This document shows, one piece after another, positions 15,838 to 23,820 of a DNA stretch of 55,656 nt. The position numbers and the translations under genes were made by a program. This stretch comes from a virus. The number at the start of each line of letters is the position of its first letter. Within the stretch, counting starts at the first letter, position 1. The notes under the pieces are model-generated. The model was not told the origin of the DNA. It saw only the letters and a program-made list of their open reading frames with translations, and made no database searches. Location: the IMG/VR virus record IMGVR_UViG_3300050821_004348, positions 1 to 55,656 of that record. The stretch is one strand, 5' to 3'.

Positions 15838-16939
15838 CTTTCTCATACTCCTCTCTAGCCGACTCATTGGAAGTGGAGGAAGGAGACTTGGACTCCTCTT
15901 TCTTCTTCGTCAAACCAGTGATGTACTTGTAATTAGAACCCTTTACGATTAAAGCGTCCTCCGTCACTTCACACTGCGAATGCTTCTCCACCACTTCTTG
16001 GAGGACAGCAGGCGGAAGCATGAAGTGCATCTCATCACCAGTGTACTCTACTCGCTTCACTTCCTCATACCAATCAATGCCATCCCTACCTGTGATACGG
16101 ATAGCACCCTTCCCCGCTGGACCAGGTTTCAAATCAATATAAAGTTCATCGTGGTCACTGCCTTGAGCCCCGATGAAGTCCTTGGCTCTGTCTGCCGTCT
16201 CCTTCAATGCCTTGGGAAGTGAAAGAGGTTTCCCTGTGACGGAGAGACCTGTATTGAAGTCGGGAAACTCTACGACGTTATCCACATAACGACGGCAAGA
16301 GAGGATGAGTCCACGGATGTTCTTGAAGTGAACCCATCTTTCTGTCTCTGCGAATTGATTAGCACCCATATCCTTCACGTGCTTGATAGCATTGCGACGG
16401 ACGAGGAAATCTTTAGCAAATCCTGTCTGCATATTCCAACGACAGATTTGATAATAGTCTCCTGCTTCTACGAAATTTGGAGAGACGTGGACGCAAGTCA
16501 TGGAGAACTTATTATCATCCATTCCCGCACACTTCTGCACCAAGCCGACGGCTTCACCGAAAGATTCTGGGAGAGATTGCCACTGCTCCTCCTTCGGTGT
16601 CTCTATCACTTCTATCGGCATAGAGATTTTCGCTTCCATACGAAAGTGTCCACACTTATTCTTCCCCTTGACGAGGAGTTCGTTGTCTTTGACGGAAACC
16701 TCTACGGATTCTTCTTGGAGTTTCCCAAGGCAATTCAAAAGTTTTTCGTGGTGGACTGCACCAGTGAAATCTTTTCCAAAGGGGGAAGGGATACGACACG
16801 CGGTTTCATCGTTGTAGCTGTATATCAATCCGTCTGAGAAGACGTAGCATCTCGATTGGTCAATGATTTCTTTCTGTGCTAATCCTGGACGACAGGATTC
16901 GAGGGTAGCGAGGAATTGTTCTCTATTGATTGAAGGCAT
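15830..16939 (-). CDS. sliding clamp-like protein (DnaN/beta-clamp fold)
   Basis: A 369-residue protein with the repeated beta-alpha-beta pattern of DNA clamps. The N-terminal domain is LATLESCRPGL ... YVFSDGLIYSYNDETACRIP. Later come EVSVKDNELLVKGKNKCGHFRM and a C-terminal domain with ALIVKGSNYKYITGL. These match the D-x-L-x-VxG-xx-G edges of DnaN-type domains. It probably tethers the split family A polymerase, loaded by the protein at 6822-7778. The last 25 residues are a disordered Ser/Glu tail. The assignment rests on pattern, not a sequence search. Confidence 0.65.
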   Translation of the reverse strand: MPSINREQFLATLESCRPGLAQKEIIDQSRCYVFSDGLIYSYNDETACRIPSPFGKDFTGAVHHEKLLNCLGKLQEESVEVSVKDNELLVKGKNKCGHFRMEAKISMPIEVIETPKEEQWQSLPESFGEAVGLVQKCAGMDDNKFSMTCVHVSPNFVEAGDYYQICRWNMQTGFAKDFLVRRNAIKHVKDMGANQFAETERWVHFKNIRGLILSCRRYVDNVVEFPDFNTGLSVTGKPLSLPKALKETADRAKDFIGAQGSDHDELYIDLKPGPAGKGAIRITGRDGIDWYEEVKRVEYTGDEMHFMLPPAVLQEVVEKHSQCEVTEDALIVKGSNYKYITGLTKKKEESKSPSSTSNESAREEYEKDE

Positions 16940-17200
16940 TTATTCTACTCCCTTTGGAATGGCGTTTTCGTGGTCAAAGTCAACTTGTTCTACTGGATGT
17001 GGAATAGGACCAGCCCATTGACGCCTACTTGTTTCTGTCGCATACAAAGGTTTGATTGTTCCCTGTTCAAGTATGTAAGGATGTGGATACTCTTCACTGC
17101 CTGTGATTACTAAGTGGATGACACCATCCCCCTCATCACCATACCTAGACCAATAGTATCCACTCTTCGTCGGCAGTTCCTTCGACCATTTCAATAACAT
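16940..17200 (-). CDS. YYWSR/WAGPIP small phage protein
   Basis: An 86-residue protein, paralogue of the one at 740-982: LLKWSKELPTKSGYYWSRYG at the start and RRQWAGPIPHP near the end. Unknown function. It begins 12 bp after the gene at 17212-17478 and directly precedes the clamp gene. Confidence 0.5.
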   Translation of the reverse strand: MLLKWSKELPTKSGYYWSRYGDEGDGVIHLVITGSEEYPHPYILEQGTIKPLYATETSRRQWAGPIPHPVEQVDFDHENAIPKGVE

Positions 17201-17211
17201 CTGTTTCCTTT

Positions 17212-17478
17212 CTAGAAGGACTCAAGGAGTCCTTCTTCCTCGTCGGGTTCTTCTACTTCTTTGGCTTTATTTATCTTTTCTTTCACATCTTTACTTGTCT
17301 TGCCCTTTTGGATAGGGACGTCTGTGACTTCTTCGCCTCTCGATTCTGCTAATCTCTTGAATCGACTGCTGGGGTTTTCATTCTGGCAGTGGATGAAGTA
17401 GGTGAACATGACTGTCGCATTGGGAATGACGTATTCGGGGAGACTGCGGTTCTCTTCACCACTATAGAAGATAATCAT
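17212..17478 (-). CDS. uncharacterised partner of the DpdA-like gene
   Basis: An 88-residue protein (MIIFYSGEENRSLPEYVIPN ... MFTYFIHC) whose start overlaps the DpdA-like stop as ATGA. I recall short proteins beginning with a similar YYSGGG...PE-VL...hML-Y segment next to DpdA-type genes in other phages, so a shared role in the modification pathway is plausible but unproven. C-terminal half is Lys/Glu-rich and likely disordered. Confidence 0.5.
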   Translation of the reverse strand: MIIFYSGEENRSLPEYVIPNATVMFTYFIHCQNENPSSRFKRLAESRGEEVTDVPIQKGKTSKDVKEKINKAKEVEEPDEEEGLLESF

Positions 17479-18365
17479 ATTACTCTGCTTTTCTTCTTAT
17501 CATTGGGCTTGAAAGCCCAGGGATACTTGGGAAGGGATTTTCTTAATTTCTCAAAGAAAAGAAGGTTGGCTAACTTTCGACACGAGTGGCTATTGATAAC
17601 ACCCTCGTTATTATCGTCACCCAGTGGCACTTCAATTTCTGTCAGCCATTCTAAGAGTATCTCCCTCGCCCCGTCTGAGAGTGTTCTAATGTGCTTATCC
17701 TGGTCACCAACTTTGGACTCATTGGAAACACTTATCATATAGGGTTGCGTGCGGAAGGAGAACTTTCCGTCTCTTTTATGAGGGACGAGGACATTCCCGT
17801 AGGCACCGACCTTCGTCCACGTTGCGGAATCAACGGATGTCCAAGGCCACCTCCACATCAAGTCAAACGCCGTCATCGCAAATCCGTGCGTCCTTACCAG
17901 TGGAAGATAATCATTGGAGGCGGGACAGAGGCGAGTGAAAAGAGCATCCCCCCAATCCAAATACATATTCTTCGTCACCCCCTGCCCCAGCCCTCCTATG
18001 CCTAGATAAGTGTATCCCGCCTCTAAGTGCTTATCTATCCACTCTGCACTTGCTCCATAGTGGATAACTGGGATAGGGTGGAGTCCGTGTTCATTCTCTA
18101 GATACTTTAGAACCTTCCAGGAACGCTCTGGATCGTAGATGACATCGATGTTGGCGTAGAAGTCAATGGACTTGGGGTAGGCTTTGATAAAGGAGGCGTA
18201 CCTATCGCAGTAGGCGTAGAACTCGGAGGAATCGTAATAGGCGTAGCCAGCTTTGTTCCCCATCTTTCCAACATAGATGTTCCACAAAGAATGCGCCCCG
18301 CTGTCAAGGAACACCAGTTTAAATTGAGGATCGGGTCGATTCTCTGCGGTAGGTGGAAGTGGCAT
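17475..18365 (-). CDS. dpdA: DpdA-like 7-deazaguanine DNA transglycosylase (TGT superfamily)
   Basis: A 296-residue protein with TGT-type active-site blocks. VFLDSGAHSLWN (D21) is the base-recognition Asp, and FYANIDVIYDPERSW follows. PVIHYGASAEW then YTYLGIGGLG gives the barrel strands, and HGFAMTAFDLM ... WTSVDSATW (D179) supplies the likely nucleophile. Phage DpdA enzymes exchange guanine in DNA for preQ0 or a derivative. Adjacent folE, queD, queE, queC and queF genes strongly support that role over tRNA modification. It overlaps the QueF gene by 47 bp. A GTG start nearer the DSG motif is possible. Confidence 0.75.
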   Translation of the reverse strand: MPLPPTAENRPDPQFKLVFLDSGAHSLWNIYVGKMGNKAGYAYYDSSEFYAYCDRYASFIKAYPKSIDFYANIDVIYDPERSWKVLKYLENEHGLHPIPVIHYGASAEWIDKHLEAGYTYLGIGGLGQGVTKNMYLDWGDALFTRLCPASNDYLPLVRTHGFAMTAFDLMWRWPWTSVDSATWTKVGAYGNVLVPHKRDGKFSFRTQPYMISVSNESKVGDQDKHIRTLSDGAREILLEWLTEIEVPLGDDNNEGVINSHSCRKLANLLFFEKLRKSLPKYPWAFKPNDKKKSRVI

Positions 18366-19758
18366 GAATGGACACTCCTCCTCTAGGGGTTTGGATGACT
18401 GTGACAGTGACTTCGTTAGGATGAATAGAGTCTACTACGTGTTGAAGTAAGTCGTGGGATAGTCTTTCACAGAAGACGCCTGTTTCTCGCAAACTCTGCA
18501 GTTTGAGTTTAAGGGACTTAGATTCAATACATCGTTCATCTGGCACATAGTCAATTTCTACTGAGTAGAAATCTGGTTGATTTGTAATCGGGCAATTGTG
18601 AACTATAATACCATTGGCGAAGAAGCATTCCGTATCTTCCACCTCCATATTGTAGACATCTGCTTTGCCTGCTGATTCTACAGAAATAACTTTATGATTC
18701 AAAGATGGTAAAGTAATCTTCTTTCTTAGACTTTTGGTTTCTTTGTCTGTTCTTACTTTCCCTCCTGCTTTCCTCACCCAATCACAGATAGACGTGGAAT
18801 GGACACCATAGTAGTCACAGAGTTCATATATAGTGTATCCCTTTTCATAATATCCTAAACATTCGGTATACACTTTTCTCTTATTAACGTGGTCAGCATT
18901 ACCGAGTAAAGATTCTCGTTGTGTTCTTTTTTTTACTAAATGACCTATCCTATTTATTATTGTTGAGACGTCACATTCATATTTTCGCCCTAAATCAGCA
19001 AAAGACGCCCCGTTTTCATATTGTATTACTAAATCATCAATGTTAAGAAATGCTTCATAGCCGTATTGTTCTAAACGATGATAAGAGGAATGCACACCCT
19101 CATGCAAGATTTCTAAATTAGATGGTGTATTATCATAGTGGTTGTGATTCTTATGATGTACATGCTCCTCATGTGATATTGATTCGCCGTAGACACATTC
19201 AGCTACTAAACGATGCCTCCCTTTGCCTTTTATTGTATCCCTTTGACGTTGGTGAGAAACCAACCTCATAGAAGGTTTTAGGTCTTTAGCTTGAATCCAA
19301 ATATACCAATGCCAAGAGGCTCTGCCTTCTTTAACTAGAAATAGGTGGTCTGGTGTGCAAGTGATTTCTTTCTCAACCCTCTTCCTTGGTTCCCCTTTCT
19401 TCGTTCTCCCTTGCAGTAAAGAATATTTAACTCGCACTACACCAACTTGGTCTCCAGTTTTTCTTACATTCGTAAATTTCTTGGCTACTGCTGTATTATC
19501 ATTCTGGTCAAAAGAAAAGACAACACCATCAAACCCTACAAGGTCCTTTATGGCTCTACCAAAAGGGTAAATCGTTTCATCAGTTGCCACATCTATCAAT
19601 GTATCTCCGTGGAGGCATCTTGCACTGCATTCATTGGAAATCATTTTGACGCGAGAGATGTGACCGGGACGAGGAAATGATTCCAAGAGTTCCGTCGGTT
19701 CTGTGACACCGGACTTACCGAGAAGGGTGAGGTCTTTCTTAAATTGTTCATCGTTCAT
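18319..19758 (-). CDS. queF: QueF-type 7-cyano-7-deazaguanine enzyme interrupted by an HNH intein
   Basis: A 479-residue precursor. Residues 1-47 and 389-479 join to a 138-residue QueF: LTLLGKSG, LLESFP, CPITNQPDF with the catalytic Cys and Asp, then ESKSLKLKLQSLR, VFCERLSHD and TPRGGVSIH. The QueF FHE motif reads FCE here, so the usual His is Cys. QueF reduces preQ0 to preQ1, while QueF-L relatives make archaeosine; the altered motif leaves the product open. Residues 48-388 are an intein inserted directly before the catalytic Cys. With the DpdA-like enzyme this predicts a 7-deazaguanine derivative in phage DNA. Confidence 0.8.
   Translation of the reverse strand: MNDEQFKKDLTLLGKSGVTEPTELLESFPRPGHISRVKMISNECSARCLHGDTLIDVATDETIYPFGRAIKDLVGFDGVVFSFDQNDNTAVAKKFTNVRKTGDQVGVVRVKYSLLQGRTKKGEPRKRVEKEITCTPDHLFLVKEGRASWHWYIWIQAKDLKPSMRLVSHQRQRDTIKGKGRHRLVAECVYGESISHEEHVHHKNHNHYDNTPSNLEILHEGVHSSYHRLEQYGYEAFLNIDDLVIQYENGASFADLGRKYECDVSTIINRIGHLVKKRTQRESLLGNADHVNKRKVYTECLGYYEKGYTIYELCDYYGVHSTSICDWVRKAGGKVRTDKETKSLRKKITLPSLNHKVISVESAGKADVYNMEVEDTECFFANGIIVHNCPITNQPDFYSVEIDYVPDERCIESKSLKLKLQSLRETGVFCERLSHDLLQHVVDSIHPNEVTVTVIQTPRGGVSIHATSTYRRESTRSSI
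18595..19617 (-). mobile_element. intein with HNH endonuclease inside QueF
   Basis: A 341-residue in-frame insertion with class 1 intein features. It begins CLHGDTLIDV (Cys1). Block B is ITCTPDHLFLV (TxxH) and the end is GIIVHN, followed by Cys+1. An HNH-type homing endonuclease sits in the middle: EEHVHHKNHNHYDNTPSNLE. Two helix-turn-helix-like segments follow (ASFADLGRKYECDVSTIINRI; YTIYELCDYYGVHSTSICDW), which probably bind the homing target. Cys+1 doubles as the QueF catalytic nucleophile, so the host enzyme is inactive until splicing is complete. Confidence 0.85.
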
Positions 19759-19762
19759 GGGT

Positions 19763-20644
19763 CTATCCTTTGATAAGATTGAAGAATTCTGCTCGACAGG
19801 AGGGTTCTTTCATAAACACCCCTGTGAGGCTGCTGGTCACTGCAACTATTCCAGGTTTTTGAATTCCACGACAGGACATACAAGAGTGCTGGCATTCAAT
19901 AACACAGGCACTCCCCTTGGGCTGCAAGTATTTATCGAGGGCATCCGTTATCTGCTCCGTTAATCTCTCTTGCACCTGGAGCCTACGGGCAAAGACATCA
20001 ACCAGACGTGACAACTTACTCAACCCAAGTATCTTCCCCTTGGGAATGTAGGCAACGTGAGCAATCCCCGAGCATTCTAACATATGGTGCTCACACGTGC
20101 TACTGAAGGGAATCCCTCTCAATAACACCATCTCATTACAAGCTCCTTCTGTGAAGCACTTGAAGACGTCTTCAACATTCTGTTGATAGCCAGAAAAGAG
20201 TTCTTTATAAGAACGAGCTACCCGAGCAGGCGTCTCCAGAAGACCTTCCCTTGTCGGGTCATCTCCAATAAATTGGATAATTCGGCGGATATTATCTTCA
20301 ATTCCTGCCCCTCCTACTGGGTTCTCCCTCTCCCACGGCATAGAAACCCACTTCCCTTGCCAGTGTTCATCCTTATCTAACTTGTCCACAAGTGCATAGA
20401 AGGGACGTTGAGGGTAACGACTACACCAATCTGTCATCGTCGCCCCAGAGTCAATGATGTCATCTACAAAAACATCTGCCTGTGCTGGATTTTCAACTAC
20501 TAAGGAAGACGGATGACGAGCGTGGCAGATGAGGGCTGCTTTGATGCCACCATTGGGGATGCCGTAGATGTTCTTCCCTGTGAGGGGAAGGCTCTTCGCT
20601 CGCATATAAAGTTCGTCGTAAGAGAGGGAGATGACTTGATTCAT
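19763..20644 (-). CDS. folE: phosphoribosyltransferase-like domain fused to GTP cyclohydrolase I
   Basis: A 293-residue fusion. Residues 1-105 look like a small PRTase: GIPNGGI, then VFVDDIIDSGATM (59-70), the PRPP-binding loop. Residues about 115-293 are GTP cyclohydrolase I: CEHHML (C184, H186, H187), GLSKLSRLVDVFARRLQVQERLTEQI and CQHSCMSCRG (C258), which supply zinc and substrate residues. FolE makes dihydroneopterin triphosphate, the first step to preQ0. The role of the PRTase-like domain is unknown; it might be degenerate or act on a purine in the same pathway. ATGA overlap with queC. Confidence 0.8.
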   Translation of the reverse strand: MNQVISLSYDELYMRAKSLPLTGKNIYGIPNGGIKAALICHARHPSSLVVENPAQADVFVDDIIDSGATMTDWCSRYPQRPFYALVDKLDKDEHWQGKWVSMPWERENPVGGAGIEDNIRRIIQFIGDDPTREGLLETPARVARSYKELFSGYQQNVEDVFKCFTEGACNEMVLLRGIPFSSTCEHHMLECSGIAHVAYIPKGKILGLSKLSRLVDVFARRLQVQERLTEQITDALDKYLQPKGSACVIECQHSCMSCRGIQKPGIVAVTSSLTGVFMKEPSCRAEFFNLIKG

Positions 20645-21354
20645 TCTGGTTTCTTAGGAAGAGGTCCAGTGTATTGGTAAGGGATGGGGTCTTCGATTCC
20701 AAGCAGTTGGAAAGATTCTCTGCGTTCGCAGCACGCTCCGCAACGCCCACAAGAAACCTCATTATCGGTATAACAAGTCCGCGTGTACTGATAAGGAGGA
20801 GGGGCAGTGAGTGCGAATCCTGCTTTAAGGATGCCTAGTTTATTCGTATACAGGAACGGACACTCTAATGTGATACCAGGCTCATTGTCTTCCCACTTGG
20901 TTGCTTTTCCAATGGCATTCTGCATAGCTTCAATAAAGGCTGGACGGCAGTCTGGGTAGCACGCAAAATCTCCAGCATGAGCACCGAGCCACACTTCACT
21001 ACATCCCTCACTTACTGCTATCCCAGTAAGAATAGACAGGAAAATCATATTCCTATTTGGCACGACTGTCTGACGCATATTCTCTTCTTCATAATGCCCC
21101 TCTGGGATAGGTCTCTCGTCCGTTGCGATGAGAGCAGATTTGAAACTGCCCATTACAGCAGATAAGTCCAGCAAGCGGAAGGGAACACTATAGTAGTCGG
21201 CTACCTTCTTGGCAGCGATATTCTCCCATCGTCCGTGACGGCTTCCGTAGTAGAAGCCGACGGCTAGGACTTCTTTGGCTCCGTGCTTGTCAACAGCAAC
21301 AGCGAGGGCAGTGGAAGAATCCATTCCACCGCTTAACGCGCACACACATTTCAT
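20641..21354 (-). CDS. queC: QueC, 7-cyano-7-deazaguanine synthase
   Basis: A 237-residue N-type ATP pyrophosphatase. It starts MKCVCALSGGMDSSTALAV with the SGGMDSS P-loop (residues 8-14), and VPNRNMIFLSI and WLGAHAGDFACYPDCRPAF follow. The C-terminal zinc site is SCGRCGACCERRESF. It converts 7-carboxy-7-deazaguanine to preQ0 with ATP and ammonia. The start at 21354 has GGAGG and overlaps the upstream stop codon; the ATG at 21366 is too early for that SD. Between folE and queE in the modification cassette. Confidence 0.9.
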   Translation of the reverse strand: MKCVCALSGGMDSSTALAVAVDKHGAKEVLAVGFYYGSRHGRWENIAAKKVADYYSVPFRLLDLSAVMGSFKSALIATDERPIPEGHYEEENMRQTVVPNRNMIFLSILTGIAVSEGCSEVWLGAHAGDFACYPDCRPAFIEAMQNAIGKATKWEDNEPGITLECPFLYTNKLGILKAGFALTAPPPYQYTRTCYTDNEVSCGRCGACCERRESFQLLGIEDPIPYQYTGPLPKKPE

Positions 21355-21617
21355 GATATCCTCCATTCATTCGCAAAGATGATATCTTTCATTGACGATA
21401 GGGTTGTTGTATCTGGGATTAGGAACTTGCCATCTGAAGACCAGTTTGTCGTATCCTTATTCTTTTCGTAGTATTTAGTCAAAGCCTCTTTGGGAGTCGT
21501 TCCCATCTCTTTTCCTAGAACCATATGCGTCCACCAGCAGACGCCCCACTGGTTTCGAAGGAGTATCCAATACTCCTTCGAGTGCCACCACTTTATCAGT
21601 TTCTGCCAAAGAGACAT
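21351..21617 (-). CDS. uncharacterised Trp-rich 88-residue protein
   Basis: A small protein with an unusually Trp-rich N-terminus (MSLWQKLIKWWHSKEYWILL ... WGVCWWTHM). This may be a membrane-surface helix. C-terminal part polar. It lies inside the modification cassette, overlapping the start of queC, but no link to that pathway is visible. Confidence 0.45.
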   Translation of the reverse strand: MSLWQKLIKWWHSKEYWILLRNQWGVCWWTHMVLGKEMGTTPKEALTKYYEKNKDTTNWSSDGKFLIPDTTTLSSMKDIIFANEWRIS

Positions 21618-21633
21618 TCTTATTACCTTTCCT

Positions 21634-22212
21634 TTATCCTTTCAATCCTTGGAGGACTTGATAAGCCAAATCGTAAACTTCTTCCTGGCTAAGAATCGCA
21701 GAAGTAAGTGCCCAACCAGTCAAGTTTGTCTCTCGTCTCACCGACTTGGCGAGCCTGTATAACTCATTATTCACCTCCTCTTCTGTCCTTCCCAAAAGAG
21801 CAGCCAAGTATCCGACATCAAGGACAGAATACTTGTTCTCTGGGTTCAAGCACAAGGACATAATGTGATAATCCCTTTTAGTAAAGACCCGTCCCTTCCG
21901 CCAAAGATGTTGGTCTGGGAAGAATAGGACGGAAGGACCTTGAGAGTTCGGGTCACAATACTGGACGGCAATCTTCCATATCTTCGTCCTCAAGGCAACC
22001 CAAGTCCTTCCCAACAGATGCACCATTCCCAACTTTCCACTCTCATAGCAAAGGTCGCCAAGATAAGACATAAAGAGGAGATTAACATCCCTACTCGTCC
22101 ACTTCTTTCTATCAAGGACTAAGGGTCCTCTTTCTTCTTGGGATAGTCGTTTCTTGGTGTTGTGGACGCTATTCAAGTGGAGGCGGCGATCCGTTTTTCG
22201 TACTTTACTCAT
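21634..22212 (-). CDS. possible SANT/Myb-like DNA-binding protein
   Basis: A 192-residue basic protein starting MSKVRKTDRRLHL at 22212, its ATG overlapping the upstream stop. The stretch KKWTSRDVNLLFMSYLGDLC ... LLGRTWVALRTKIWKI resembles a SANT/Myb repeat, and a second weaker one (FTKRDYHIMSLCLNPENKYS ... AALLGRTEEEVNNELYRLAK) follows. Two repeated helix-turn-helix units suggest sequence-specific DNA binding. It lies between QueE and QueC but is not a known pathway member. Confidence 0.5.
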   Translation of the reverse strand: MSKVRKTDRRLHLNSVHNTKKRLSQEERGPLVLDRKKWTSRDVNLLFMSYLGDLCYESGKLGMVHLLGRTWVALRTKIWKIAVQYCDPNSQGPSVLFFPDQHLWRKGRVFTKRDYHIMSLCLNPENKYSVLDVGYLAALLGRTEEEVNNELYRLAKSVRRETNLTGWALTSAILSQEEVYDLAYQVLQGLKG

Positions 22213-22423
22213 TTTCATCCATACCCTTTGATGAAATGGTTTGAACGTATTGATACTTTCCCGAATCTTGCTTATCATAGATTCTTACATAGCCATCTCC
22301 CATAAAGCCACAATAGATATGTGGAGGGTACTCTTCGATTCCTTTGGGCATTTTATCAATTACGACGGAGACTAGTTTCCCATCGTATGGACCTCCGTTT
22401 AGAACCGCACAGAAGAGATTCAT
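22205..22423 (-). CDS. small phage protein (LNGGPYDGK type)
   Basis: A 72-residue protein: CAVLNGGPYDGKLVSVVID, IYCGFMGDGYVRIYDKQ. Proteins with an N-terminal NGGP-DG motif and a beta-rich body occur widely in phages without known function. Inside the modification cassette. Confidence 0.5.
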   Translation of the reverse strand: MNLFCAVLNGGPYDGKLVSVVIDKMPKGIEEYPPHIYCGFMGDGYVRIYDKQDSGKYQYVQTISSKGMDENE

Positions 22424-22426
22424 ACC

Positions 22427-22618
22427 TCACCAGTATTTGGAGATGAAGTGAATGGCAACCCAGATGACACCGATGAGGAGACTTAAGTAGCACAGAAGGG
22501 AGAGAAGCCAGATGACGAAGGCTGCCATTGCTCCTTTCTTAACTCCTCCTTGTACTTGCTTAAAGAATTCTCTGTGTTCCTGTTGCATCTTCTTAAAGTT
22601 ATCGTTGAAAGAATCCAT
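22427..22618 (-). CDS. 63-residue single-pass membrane protein
   Basis: An N-terminal amphipathic, charged helix (MDSFNDNFKKMQQEHREFF) is followed by a long hydrophobic segment, residues about 30-57 (MAAFVIWLLSLLCYLSLLIG), that forms one or two transmembrane helices. It could be mistaken for a holin, but no lysis genes are nearby. Function unknown. Confidence 0.5.
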   Translation of the reverse strand: MDSFNDNFKKMQQEHREFFKQVQGGVKKGAMAAFVIWLLSLLCYLSLLIGVIWVAIHFISKYW

Positions 22619-22626
22619 TTTGTCTC

Positions 22627-23364
22627 CTACTCTAAACCAACGAGTTTATGGATTTGTATGGTGAGTCGGTAATCAGTGTGCTTCAAGCACGCATCTGCGG
22701 CTGCTTTGAGGTGGAGTTTATTCCGTTCCTCATCCTGCTCGTCCAAAGGTTGAATCCAAACCTGTCCTTTGAATCCTTTCCAAGGGCGAGCAACCCTAAC
22801 ACCCGCACCTAAACTATCGGTGGGAAGCCCGTCCTCTGGGTCTATCTTATCATAGGCAACGATATATTTCAAGTGGTCTATGAAAGGTTTCAGCCTTTCA
22901 TTTATAGAACCTGTTTTGGGGGAGCAGACAAGGGTGAAGGTATAGTGAGGTGTTCTGGGGTCTGACTGAGGGACGTATTCTGTATTGTCCGGCACGAAAG
23001 GAAATAGAGTGCCATTCGTCTCAATTTGGATTTTGTAACCCAGGTCTTTGGCTAGTCTATCCATTAGAGGAAAGATATTCTGTCGCAGGGGTTCCCCTCC
23101 TGTCAATACCACCAATCCAGGATTGGGCATGAGAGATTGAACTTTAGCAACAATCTCCGGAACGGAGAGGAGGTGACGACCAGTGGTATAGTCGGAATCA
23201 CAGGCGGGGCACGCTAAATCGCATCCTGCTGTACGAATAAACACCGCTGGAGTACCAGCGAAGGGTCCCTCGCCTTGAAGGGTATACCAGACGTGAACGA
23301 CGTCTAAGTTTCCGTCGGGGTCGTTTACGGGCTTCTCAATTGGTTGCATATTCAAGGGAATCAT
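22627..23364 (-). CDS. queE: QueE, 7-carboxy-7-deazaguanine synthase (radical SAM)
   Basis: A 245-residue radical SAM enzyme. LQGEGPFAGTPAVFIRTAGC then CDLACPACDSDYT carry the CxxxCxxC iron-sulfur motif (C48, C52, C55) with the N-terminal extension typical of QueE. VVLTGGEPLRQN and IQIETNGT are the SAM-binding strands, and SPKTGSINE and WIQPLDEQDEE the C-terminal blocks. It turns 6-carboxytetrahydropterin into 7-carboxy-7-deazaguanine. AAGGAGTAAAA precedes the ATG, and the gene follows queD by 2 bp. Confidence 0.9.
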   Translation of the reverse strand: MIPLNMQPIEKPVNDPDGNLDVVHVWYTLQGEGPFAGTPAVFIRTAGCDLACPACDSDYTTGRHLLSVPEIVAKVQSLMPNPGLVVLTGGEPLRQNIFPLMDRLAKDLGYKIQIETNGTLFPFVPDNTEYVPQSDPRTPHYTFTLVCSPKTGSINERLKPFIDHLKYIVAYDKIDPEDGLPTDSLGAGVRVARPWKGFKGQVWIQPLDEQDEERNKLHLKAAADACLKHTDYRLTIQIHKLVGLE

Positions 23365-23366
23365 TT

Positions 23367-23807
23367 TTACTCCTTAGTAAAATCACTCCAACAAGATGGA
23401 GTTTCATAAATACGAACGTTGACGATTTTGTAAGGTTTGAGTTTTTCTACTATTGCGAAGTGAAGTTCTCTTGCCATCTCTTCCGCAGTAGGATTAACTC
23501 CATTGATATGCGTCCCTTGATAGCATCCCATTACATATGGAGGAATTTCTTCTGTGTCGTGTAGGAACTTGAGTAGAGGGTCTTTGTAATTGAGAAGAAT
23601 ATTGTGATCCCAATAGGTATCGATGAATCCTTTCACCACGTCCTTCAAATCAGCAAAATCTATTACCATCCCTAATTTATTCAAAGTTCCATAATTGACA
23701 GTGACTTCGGCTATTCCATGATGTCCGTGAACATTCTTACACTTGCCGCCGTGCCCCAGAACCCGATGTCCGTAATCAAATTCAAATCTTTTGGTGACGG
23801 AGAACAT
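23367..23807 (-). CDS. queD: QueD, 6-carboxytetrahydropterin synthase
   Basis: A 146-residue member of the PTPS/QueD family. FEFDYGHRVLGHGGKCKNVHGHHG holds the three zinc histidines (H14, H27, H29) and the catalytic Cys (C23). GMVIDFADLKDVVKGFIDTYWDHNILL is the signature following block, and NPTAEEMARELHF and NVRIYETPSCWSDF end the enzyme. It converts the FolE product to 6-carboxytetrahydropterin. First gene of the modification cassette in the transcription direction, directly after the terminator at 23821-23860. Confidence 0.9.
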   Translation of the reverse strand: MFSVTKRFEFDYGHRVLGHGGKCKNVHGHHGIAEVTVNYGTLNKLGMVIDFADLKDVVKGFIDTYWDHNILLNYKDPLLKFLHDTEEIPPYVMGCYQGTHINGVNPTAEEMARELHFAIVEKLKPYKIVNVRIYETPSCWSDFTKE

Positions 23808-23820
23808 TAGGAGAATCTTT

